A DNA stretch of 64,000 nt from Phymorhynchus buccinoides (taxonomy: Eukaryota > Mollusca > Gastropoda > Neogastropoda > Raphitomidae), in assembly GCA_017654935.2 (NCBI GenBank), contig CM065703.1, forward strand, positions 32,126,363-32,190,362, written 5' to 3'. The position numbers and the translations under genes were made by a program. Below, in pieces: positions 1-9,927 of this stretch (position 1 is its first letter; every line of letters begins with the position of its first letter). Under the pieces are notes generated by a model that was not told the DNA's origin, ran no database searches, and was given only the letters and a program-made list of their open reading frames with translations.

Positions 1-134
1 AATAAGTAAAAGAAAGAAGGGAAAAGATTTGCGCACGTATCCGATTTTCCCCTAATCCGTAAATTTGTATCCTTCTTTCTATTACCTACTGACGGATTGC
101 GCATGGGATTTCCGCATGAACTGTGTACGAGGCC
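1..134. mobile_element. HarbK MITE, truncated by window edge
   Basis: AATAAGTAAAAGAAAGAAGG to GTGTACGAGGCC, then TAA. Matches the right two-thirds of 34787-34964. Confidence 0.65.
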
Positions 135-143
135 TAAGATTTA

Positions 144-334
144 GGCCGGGTTCACATTGGACGCGTAAGTTCCGTACGGAAAACCCTAAATAAGTGGAAG
201 AAAGAAGGATACAAGTTTACGCATATAGGGGAAATTCGGACACGTGCGCAAATCTTTTCCCTTCTTCGTTTCACTTGTTTCTAGATTGCGCACGGGTTTC
301 CGCATGGGATATCCGCTTATGTGCGTACACGGCC
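144..334. mobile_element. HarbK MITE, complete, TTA-flanked
   Basis: GGCCGGGTTCACATTGGACG to GCGTACACGGCC. TTA is present at 141-143 and 335-337, the cleanest 3-bp target duplication of this family. Confidence 0.75.
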
Positions 335-495
335 TTATGATCCAGCTGAATCTTTCTTGTTTTTTGTTGGTTTGTTTCTCATTTTCTATCTTTTTCCTTT
401 CCTTCTTTCCTTTCCCCTCCCCCCCCCCCCCCCCCCCCAACACGTTCGATTTTCTTGAAAGCATGACAACATTCCCAATTTGTTTGTTCAAACGT

Positions 496-742
496 TTAAC
501 CCTTTCACCGCCAATGTCGCATTTTAGCACCACAATGGTTTAACAGCCATGTCACTAAAAGGCATCAAATCATGGGCCTGCTAACCAAAGACCCTATTTT
601 CTTAATTTTGGGAGGTAAGGATAGGCCTAATGTTATGCATGTCACAGAGACATTCGCATTATTGCATATATTTTATTTCCTCGACCCAGTTAAGTTTAAT
701 GGTATTTTTTGGCTGAACAATGGCTGGCGTTGAAAGGGTTAA
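496..742. mobile_element. PB1 piggyBac-like MITE, intact reference copy
   Basis: TTAACCCTTTCACCGCCAAT to GGCGTTGAAAGGGTTAA. Internal words CCACAATGGTTTAACAGCCATGTCACT-like and GGGAGGTAAGGATAGGCCTA recur in all copies. Confidence 0.8.
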
Positions 743-1751
<1,009 letters not shown>

Positions 1752-1769
1752 GCCGGAGAAGAAAAATCT

Positions 1770-1915
1770 GTTTAACGTCCTCCGGTCTGAAACAGACACA
1801 TATGGGACATTAGTAGATATAAAGATGGTGGGAACGATCGTGGAGGCAATGCCCGGAGGCATTGCAGCACCAGGAAAGTCCCGAATTTTTAACAATACAG
1901 ATATTATTAACTCTC
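1770..1915 (-). mobile_element. SINE-S copy adjoining a microsatellite
   Basis: The + strand shows TTTAACGTCCTCCGGTCTGA, GATGGTGGGAACGATCGTGG and GGAAAGTCCCGAATTTTTAA: the inverse of the family, so its tail end faces the CT tract. Confidence 0.7.
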
Positions 1916-2932
1916 TCTCCTAAGAACAAGACTTCGTTTTGTGCACGGACAAACCGCCTTTTTACCACATATACCTCAACGTCTACTCACCACAAAGTAT
2001 CCAAACATGATGAGAAGTTTGCGTCAGGAAACCTGCCCTAACACTGCACAGCCCGTGGCTATTTATTGGACGCTCCTGCCTCGTGCTGGCCAATCAGAAT
2101 ACGCCATGACTCGCGGTCATCGGAATGGACCAGCCAGCGCTCACCGTTCGCACGAGAAACATAATGCACGTGACAAGCTAGGATGACGTAAGCTTTATGG
2201 ATGTCAGTTGTCATCCATTTTTATTTTTCTGTCAATCTTCTTGGAAGAGTTTAAAAAGTGGCATCAGAAATAAGATGGTCAGACCATCATATTTTCCCCC
2301 AGGCTTTTAGGTCTTTTCGTTTTCACTCTTCATTATTCTTCGTTATTGTGTGGGAAATTTGAAATGACACCGAACGTTGAATGATTTTTACCAACCGCGA
2401 TCGTAGAGAGCGGATTGGTAATGTTTTCACTCGTGTCTGAGGTGGACTATGTTTGTATGTTTGTATGTATCCTCTCTAGCGTTTGAACGGATGGACTTAG
2501 GATGCTCAAAGTTTGCATGCGGGTAGGTAATGGAGAGATCTAGGCCAAGTGCGATAATGAAGGTCATGGGTCAAGGTCAAGGTCACTGGAGCCGAAAACG
2601 CTGCCGCGCGGTTGGTGATTTAGCGTCTGAAAGCTTTAGTTCATGAGTATGATTCATTGGTAATGTTACGGGGAGAAAAGCACACACACACCCAACAACA
2701 TCATCATCTTTATCACCATCAGCAGCAGCAACAACAACAACAGCAGTAGGATCAGCAACAACAACGACAACCTGAACAACAACAAATTATACTCACCATA
2801 GAACGACGGATGGTTGAAGTCTTAATTAATTAATTTTAACTGTTGTAGTAAGGATGAACACCAAGACAAAGACGATAGTGATATTAACCAGCTCTTGGAC
2901 ACAAACAGTGCCGTTTTCACCAGCTCTTGGAG

Positions 2933-2934
<2 letters not shown>
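1916..2934. other. Unclassified DNA with GGTCAAGGTCA and CAA/CAG repeats
   Basis: 2380-2600 shares GGGTCAAGGTCAAGGTCACT with the 35.7-36.3 kb repeat. 2700-2790 is CAA/CAG/CAT-rich. Confidence 0.4.

Positions 2935-2935
<1 letters not shown>

Positions 2936-3010
<75 letters not shown>
2936..3010. repeat. (GA)n microsatellite
   Basis: Uninterrupted GA. Confidence 0.96.
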
Positions 3011-3014
<4 letters not shown>

Positions 3015-3107
3015 GTTGTCAGAGGAGGTTTTTGTTGAAGGGGATAATTGTGTTGATTCAATGCTGGATTGGTTGGTTTGTTTTTTAAATTAAAATAAAA
3101 AGATGTA

Positions 3108-3338
3108 GGGTAAGACGGGGTAAAAAAAAAGCCCATGGGCGGGTAAGAAGCCCATGCCAATTATCTCATGAAATAAAGCAAATTTCAGTCAAATTTGCCC
3201 ATGAGACGAATGCTAAGCATTAACACTCGTCTCATGGGCAAAATGTGACTGAAATTTTGACTGAAAATTGCTTTATTTCATGATATAATTGGCATGGGCT
3301 TCTTACCAGCCCATAGGCTTTTTACCCCAATCTTACCC
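3108..3338. mobile_element. TcA palindromic MITE, copy 1
   Basis: GGGTAAGACGGGGTAAAAA arms fold over the whole 231 bp. TA is on both sides. The internal pair GCCCATGAGACGAATGCTA and CTCGTCTCATGGGC marks the family. Confidence 0.75.
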
Positions 3339-3479
3339 TACCCTTTTACTTGTTTAAATTCAAGCTACTATCTTTTATACCTGCACAGAGCGAGGGGCGG
3401 GGTTGGCACCCGTCAATATGCCTCATTGTGTTTCTTTGGCGATGAGGATTAAGAAAACATTATTTGATTATAGGGCTGT

Positions 3480-3780
3480 GCGGTCAACTGTTTTCGTCTA
3501 TGAACACTCGTACAGCCTAGATCTCCAGAACAGCAGTCAGAATGTGTTTCCCTGCATCGTACCAGTGATGCTGATCATGAATATATGTGGTTAATGGGGT
3601 CTACAGCTAACGCGGGGTTTGTAACTATGACCACTTGTTTTCGCACAGCCCAGATATCCAGAATATCAGTCAAAAAACGTGCTTCGCTGCCTTTCCATTA
3701 GTGATGCTGAGCACGAATGCATACGATTATGGGGGTCTACAGCGGCCAACGGGTTTCAAACTACGACCACTTGCGTTTGG
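3480..3780. repeat. Tandem repeat of about 160-170 bp, two diverged units
   Basis: CAGCCTAGATCTCCAGAACA and CAGCCCAGATATCCAGAATA start parallel blocks containing AGTGATGCTGA-CACGAAT-like and GGGGTCTACAGC words. Confidence 0.6.
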
Positions 3781-3839
3781 ATAGACCCACAGACACAGAC
3801 ACAGACAGACACATATTTGCATACAGGCAAGGACAGATT

Positions 3840-3998
3840 GACAGATAGACACACACACACACGCATATACACATACGCACACACACGCATACGAACGCAC
3901 GCATACACACACTAACACAGACAGACAGACAGATATAACAGATACACATACGACACACACACACAATCACACACACTAACAAACACATACACACACAG

Positions 3999-4092
<94 letters not shown>

Positions 4093-4124
4093 TCACTCAC
4101 ACTAACAAACACATACACACACAG

Positions 4125-4180
<56 letters not shown>

Positions 4181-4271
4181 ACTCACACTAACAAACACAT
4201 ACACACACAGTCACACACACACACACACACATACGCACGCGCGCGCACACGCACACACACACGCACACTGA

Positions 4272-4347
<76 letters not shown>

Positions 4348-4393
4348 AACACACACACACACGCGCGCGCGCGCGCGCACACACACACACAGA

Positions 4394-4492
<99 letters not shown>
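3840..4492. repeat. (CA)n array with GC-alternating interruptions
   Basis: Pure CA blocks (for example 3999-4088 and 4395-4490) separated by a recurring ACACTAACAAACACATACAC motif at 3973, 4098 and 4187, and by (CG)n at 4237-4244 and 4363-4378. The recurring spacer shows that larger units were amplified as well. Confidence 0.95.
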
Positions 4493-4723
4493 CGAATGTT
4501 GTAAAGGTATATATTCTGCTGACAATATCTGACTGACAGACAGACAGACAGACAGACAGGCAGACAAGTGATGGCCGCATTCGTTTTTACTTCTTTGGGG
4601 ATGCATCTCGTTATCGATTTTTGGCATAACATTAAAATTCGCTGCCCATAAACCCTTCACACAAAAACAAGCGAAAAGGCCCTGTCAAAGAGAAACCATA
4701 ATTCGCTTCAACAGCCCCAGTGC

Positions 4724-4940
<217 letters not shown>

Positions 4941-4979
4941 GAGAGAGGGAAAGAGAGACAACGAGAGACAGAGACAGAC

Positions 4980-5221
4980 AGAAACCCCTCACGTCACGTG
5001 TCACATTCCCTCTTATGCTTGGCAGATTTCTTACCAGCTATAAGAGGGTAACACGTGCAAACCATGATTTTGACACGTGACGTGGTGTGTCTTTAAAGAC
5101 CCACCACGTCACGTGTCAAAATTATGGTTTTCACGTGTTTTCCCTCTTATAGCTGGTAAGAAATCTTAAGAAATCTTCCAAGCATAAGAGGGAAAGTGAC
5201 ACGTGACGTGGGGGGTCTTTA
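4980..5221. mobile_element. CACGTG-rich palindromic element I
   Basis: Arms CACGTCACGTGTCACATTCC and its inverse, centred at GTCTTTAAAGAC (5090). Six CACGTG sites lie in 240 bp. Partial copies are at 32490, 33395 and 46226. Confidence 0.8.
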
Positions 5222-5268
5222 GCAGAAGTGTTATTAAGAATATTGAGACCATCCTTGGGATATCAACT

Positions 5269-5473
5269 AGACCTGTTTACTCTACTCTTTTTGAGTAGTA
5301 TTCTACTCAATTTGGACCTCTACTTCTCTTCAAAAAAAAAAAGAAGCTCTAATTACTCATTTTCAGTGAACATTAGTTGATGGTTTAATGAAGAGGATTA
5401 CTCATTTCACACAAAAACTACTCATTTCAGCTATCCAGACTACTCAAGACTTGTGTAGGGGGTAAACAGGTCT
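5269..5473. mobile_element. CAGACCTG-family MITE
   Basis: AGACCTGTTTACTCTACTC to GTAAACAGGTCT, with the family interior (GAGTAGTATTCTACTCAATT, TTTGGACCTCTAC). The target duplication is not clear in this copy. Confidence 0.7.
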
Positions 5474-5639
5474 GGATGTCATGTAATATTGTGCCGATTT
5501 TGCTATAAACTGTTCAGTAGCTTTGGCTGCTGCATCTGGATCTCACATGCAAGTTTGCAAGTTTGCAAAATTGATACAGACACAAACAAGTAGGGAGAGT
5601 GTGTATACCCCCTCCCTCTCTCCCCTCTCCCTATCCTAT

Positions 5640-5665
5640 CCTATCTCCCCCCTCTCCCTCTCCCT

Positions 5666-5740
<75 letters not shown>
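5640..5740. repeat. (CTCCCT)n then (CT)n
   Basis: A hexanucleotide start passes into pure CT. Confidence 0.95.
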
Positions 5741-5742
<2 letters not shown>

Positions 5743-5897
5743 GACTACAACATTTGAGCATGAACCACTTGATACTGTCATCCCTATGATCAATTGTAAA
5801 TTTCTTTCATTTCTTACATTCTTTCTTTCTCTTTACCAGTCGCGAAGCAAAGCTGGTATTGTTTTCAGTTGGTCCGTGTTTCAACAAAAAAAACAAA

Positions 5898-5898
<1 letters not shown>

Positions 5899-5939
<41 letters not shown>

Positions 5940-5940
5940 G
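5899..5940. repeat. (GTCT)n tetranucleotide
   Basis: Eight or so GTCT units. A TTAGGG-type patch (AGATTAGGGTTAGGGTTAGG) follows at 6068-6089. Confidence 0.9.
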
Positions 5941-6167
5941 GACAGCGATAACTCGACAACGCTTGGATATATCAACATGAAAATGTACAGGTGGATACTA
6001 GGGGTCAAAAGCTTGGACAAGTTCGAATGTGGGCAAAATCGGGTTAGCGGTTAAGGGTTTAGGTTAAGATTAGGGTTAGGGTTAGGGGTGCAAGCGTGTG
6101 TCGCGACTGGGGTCAGTTTACGCAAGTTATTGTTTTCTTTCTTTCTATCAGTCGGGGTCGGATCCAG

Positions 6168-6248
6168 GGGGGGGGGGGGGTGTTACCTGGGTTCCGTAAC
6201 CCCCCCCCCCCCCCCCCCCCCCCCACCCCCCCCCCCCCCCCCCCCCCC
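6168..6248. repeat. Poly-G then poly-C tract
   Basis: A G run at 6169-6180 is followed by long C runs at 6200-6248, which can pair with each other or form quadruplexes. 6480-6850 contains TTTC/TCTG repeats and no gene. Confidence 0.9.
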
Positions 6249-7026
6249 ATGAAATAAAAAGAAGAAGAGAAAGAGAAAAAGAAAGAAAGACAGTCATACT
6301 TACTGTTTTGTTGTTCTAAGGTGCAATTTAAAGGGAGTTTTGGCACTTTAGTTTGTTGAAGAAGCTTCAGCTTCAGGGGGCGTTGTCCCCTGACCCCCAC
6401 CAGGGGCGTTGCCCCTGGACCCCACTGGGGGCCTAGGCCAGCCCCCAGACCCCCGCCCTTGTTTGTACACCCCCCCCCCCCCCTCTAATGTGTCCCAGGT
6501 CCGGACCGTATAATAATCTGTTTTTTCTTTCTTTCTTCCTGTTTGTCTGTCTTTCTGCCTCCATCCTTTCTTTCTTTTCCCTTTCTTTCTATAAAACAAA
6601 TAATCCTGTCAATGCCTAAAATGTTGTCTCCTGTCAGTGACAAGAGACGAGAGCGACGACCGTCAGCTGTCAAAGGGAGCGAATCGCTCTGGATGGATTT
6701 ACAGTTGTCGCGCCTGTCCCTAAAAAAGAATGTTGTAATAGTTCCACCAGCCGGTACCGAAACGATCTGTCTGTCTGTTAGGTCTGTTTCTGTCTGTCTG
6801 TCTGTCTGTCTCTGCCCCCCCCCCCCCCTCCCTGGATCCGGCCCCAACTGATAGAAAGAAAGAAAACAATTTTTAAAAAAAGAGATCGAGATCGAGTGAC
6901 TGTTTGCCTCAGGGCTGACTGAAAAAAAAAGCTGTAACTAAGTAGCTTTTCTCATTGCCCTGAATAAATAACATTTCGTTCGTTCGTTCGTTCATTCCCC
7001 CCCTCCCCCCCCCTCTCTCTCTCTCT

Positions 7027-7028
<2 letters not shown>

Positions 7029-7086
<58 letters not shown>
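7029..7086. repeat. (GT)n microsatellite
   Basis: Pure GT preceded by a short CT run. Confidence 0.95.
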
Positions 7087-7089
<3 letters not shown>

Positions 7090-7198
7090 CGTGCGCGTGT
7101 TCGTGTGTGTGACCGAGGGGGAAGAGAGGGATGGGGGTGGGGTAAGGTTTGTAAGTTTTGACCAGTTACTAATAGCTCCGTTGTTGCTGTTGGGTTCT

Positions 7199-7755
7199 TT
7201 AACCCTTTCACCACTGATGCTGCAAAAACTTTTGCATCACACCGATTTAACGCCCATGTCACCCTACAAGGCAAGGCATGAATTTAGGGTCTGTTATTCA
7301 ATAACTGTATGTTTTGTGTGTGTTCGTTTTGGGAGATAGAGAAAGGTCTCCTTTGATATATGTCATATAGGGGAAGACGGGGTAAAAAGCGCATGGGCGG
7401 GTAAGAAGCCCACCCCAATTAGGGGAAGACGGGGTAAAAAGCGCATGGGCGGGTAAGAAGCCCACCCCAATTATCTCATGAAATGAAGCAAATTTCAGTC
7501 TCATTTTGCCCATGAGACGAGCGTTAATGTCTAGCATTCGTCTCATGGGCAAATTTGACTGAAATTTTCTTTATTTCATGAGATAATTGGGGTGGGCCTC
7601 TTACCCGCCCATGCGCTTTTTACCCCGTCTTCCCCTATCTCATGAAATAAAGAAAATTGCAGTCAAATTTGCTCATGAGACGATGGATGCCCAGGTAAGT
7701 TTGACAGACTTTTTTTGTTTGTTTCCTGAAAAATGGCTGACGGCAAAAGGGTTAA
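7199..7755. mobile_element. PB1 MITE containing a TcA that contains another TcA
   Basis: PB1 ends are TTAACCCTTTCACCACTG (7199) and TGACGGCAAAAGGGTTAA (to 7755). A TcA copy starts at 7370. At its own AATTA (7420-7421) a second TcA (7422-7635) is inserted. The outer TcA resumes at 7638 and is truncated at about 7683. Confidence 0.75.
7422..7635. mobile_element. TcA MITE, 214 bp, innermost of nest
   Basis: GGGGAAGACGGGGTAAAAAG to the exact inverse. TA at 7420-7421 and 7636-7637. Same length as the copy at 9111-9324. Confidence 0.85.
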
Positions 7756-7967
7756 GGGGTGATACGATACATAGAAAGACACAGGAGAGAGAGAGGCAGA
7801 GGCAAAGAAAGAGAAAGAGACAGAGACAGTGTGTGGAAGAGACAAACACACAGAGAGACACACAGAGAGACACAATTATAAGCAAAACACCCCAACGCCC
7901 GCTTCTACGACCGTACAATACTTCGAATTTATTTTCTTTTACGAGTACAAACCATGGACTGACAAGT

Positions 7968-7970
<3 letters not shown>

Positions 7971-8053
<83 letters not shown>

Positions 8054-8091
8054 TCTGGTTGACAGAGAGACATAGTGACAGAAACAAAGTC

Positions 8092-8172
<81 letters not shown>
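7971..8172. repeat. Two (GA)n blocks
   Basis: 7971-8050 and 8094-8172, separated by 43 bp. Confidence 0.96.
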
Positions 8173-8173
<1 letters not shown>

Positions 8174-8200
8174 AACATTATTGAACAATGAACAAATGGT

Positions 8201-8442
8201 TTAACCCTTTCACCGCCAGCCACATCTCAGACAAAAATTCCATCAACTTTACCTGGGTAGAGAACAAACTCTATCTGCAGTATCGGGGATTCTTCTGTGA
8301 CATTATACAAAATAAGGTTTATTCTTTACTTCCCAAAGGCAATAGGGTCTTTGGATACTAAACACCAATTTGATGCCTTTTAGTGACATAGGCATTAAAT
8401 CACTGTGGTGCTAAAATGCGACTTTGGCGGTGAAAGGGTTAA
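8201..8442. mobile_element. PB1 MITE
   Basis: TTAACCCTTTCACCGCCAGC to TTTGGCGGTGAAAGGGTTAA. TTAA on both sides; inverted relative to 496-742. Confidence 0.8.
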
Positions 8443-8503
8443 TGATCAGGCGTTTGGCCCATATAATTGGAGGTGAGAGAGAGAGAGAGAGAGAGACTGA
8501 GAC

Positions 8504-8538
<35 letters not shown>

Positions 8539-8689
8539 ATGTCTGGAGAAAGGCAGAGACAGAGATAGATAGAGAGACAGCGAGACAGAGGCAATGTCTG
8601 GTGAGAGACCGAAATATAGAAATATGTATCATATCATATCACCCCTTGAGTGGGGTTTTGTCCGTTTTCCCAGATAACGAGGTGGGCTT

Positions 8690-9345
8690 TTGTCCGGCTT
8701 TTTGTCCGGGATCCCCCATATGTACCTGTACCACCATAGGTACTAGGACGCTTGTGGGCTTTTGTCCGGTGGGCTTTTGTCCAGGACCCCCCATATGTAC
8801 CTGTACCACCATAGGTACTAGCTAGACGCTTATGGGCTTTTGTCCGGTGGGCTTGTGTCCAGGACCTCCCATATGTACCTGTACCACTACAGGTACTAGC
8901 TAGACGCTTCCGGTGGGCTTTTGTCCGGAACCCCCTTTTGTACCTGTACCACTATAGGTACTAGGACGCTTGTGGGCCTTTGTACAGTGGGCTTTTGTCC
9001 GGGACCCCCCATATGTACCTGTACCACTATAGGTACTAGGACGCTTGTGGGTTTTTGTACGGTGGGCTTTAGTCCGGGATCCCCCATATGTACCTGTACC
9101 ACTGTAGGTAGGGGAAGACGGGGTAAAAAGCGCATGGGCGGGTAAGAAGACCACCCCAATTATCTCATGAAATAAAGAAAATTTCAGTCAAATTTGCTCA
9201 TGAGACGAATGCTAGACATTAACGCTCGTCTCATGGGTAAAATGAGACTGAAATTTGCTTCATTTCATGAGATAATTGGGGTGGGCTTCTTACCCGCCCA
9301 TGCGCTTTTTACCCCGTCTTCCCCTACTAGGACGCTTGTATCCAA
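8690..9345. repeat. 75-bp minisatellite, about six units, split by TcA
   Basis: Unit landmarks: CCATATGTACCTGTACCAC, ATAGGTACTAGGACGCTTGT and GGGCTTTTGTCC; CATATG recurs at 8717, 8792, 8867, 9010 and 9085. The sixth unit is broken at GGTA by a TcA copy and resumes at 9325. Confidence 0.9.
9111..9324. mobile_element. TcA MITE, 214 bp, inside the minisatellite
   Basis: Perfect-looking palindrome arms. TA at 9109-9110 and 9325-9326. Neighbouring minisatellite units give the empty site GGTACTAGG. Confidence 0.88.
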
Positions 9346-9391
9346 GACACATAGTAAGCTCCTTGCTTGTATTATTAACTATCTTGATTAT

Positions 9392-9502
9392 TAAAAGAAA
9401 CTTCGGGACTTTCCTGGTATTGCAATACCTCCAGGATCGTCCCACTATCTTTATAGTTATGAATGTCCCATATGTGCCTGTACCAGGCCGGAGGACGTTA
9501 AA
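9392..9502 (+). mobile_element. SINE-S copy upstream of HUS1
   Basis: GGGACTTTCCTGGTATTGCA to CAGGCCGGAGGACGTTAAAC. 370 bp upstream of the HUS1 start. Confidence 0.65.
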
Positions 9503-9820
9503 CACAGTTTGCTTAGTGTGTAAACATTGTTTTGCATTTGTTGAAGCTGTGGGCTATGGTCGCTTTTCTGTGGGCGCTGTGCATTCAACCCGTTTAAAAA
9601 TACATCAATTTCCAGCATATGACATGTTTCAAGCCTGTGCTATTCTAAATTTTTATCATAGAAATATTCTTTTAGAAATTCTTAGGTTGTCTAGGTGTTT
9701 GTTTCATTGTTTGCCATGATACATAGAATAGGTTGTAATAAACTTATAAAGTCATAATTCTTGAATTGTCAATTTCCTAAATGGTTAGAAGTAGAATAAC
9801 GCGAACTTGTGGTTTTACCA
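9503..9820 (+). other. HUS1 upstream flank
   Basis: AT-rich; no TATA box placed with confidence and no repeat recognised. It likely includes the promoter, given the YY1-like site just downstream. Confidence 0.4.
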
Positions 9821-9838
9821 AAGATGGCGGGAACGTAA
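9821..9838 (+). promoter_or_regulatory. YY1-like motif overlapping a 4-codon uORF upstream of HUS1
   Basis: AAGATGGCGGGA at 9821-9832 matches the YY1-type element common at animal housekeeping start sites. The same ATG opens a minimal uORF, M-A-G-T-stop, at 9824-9838. A transcription start near here is an inference; no TATA box was identified. Confidence 0.45.
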
Positions 9839-9862
9839 ACACTGAGTCTTATCAAAACACAT

Positions 9863-9901
9863 ATGAAGTTTAATGATGAAGTTCCGTGCGAAATTGGTTG
9901 A
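9863..9901 (+). other. Overlapping out-of-frame uORF in HUS1 leader
   Basis: An ATG at 9863 opens 12 codons and stops with TGA at 9899-9901, overlapping the HUS1 start in another frame. Its first eight bases (ATGAAGTT) repeat at the true start 9876, so it may be a local duplication. If the transcript includes it, it should reduce HUS1 translation. Confidence 0.5.
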
Positions 9902-9927
9902 TGTGACTTGCATTCAACAATTTACAA
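9873..9927 (+). CDS. HUS1: HUS1 exon 1 (N-terminus)
   Basis: Encodes (M)MKFRAKLVDVTCIQQFT plus one base of codon 18, followed by a GTGAG donor. Two ATGs lie side by side in frame (9873 and 9876). The second gives the usual family start MKFRAK; the first would add one Met. An in-frame TGA at 9864-9866 excludes any longer N-terminus. Intron 1 (9928-12491) follows in phase 1. Confidence 0.9.

Noticed and set aside
4183..4660. Long open frames of alternating Cys-Val, Leu-Ser or Arg-Glu across dinucleotide repeats
   Set aside because: Translations of (CA)n, (CT)n and (GA)n are open in several frames by composition. They carry no family motif and are not genes.
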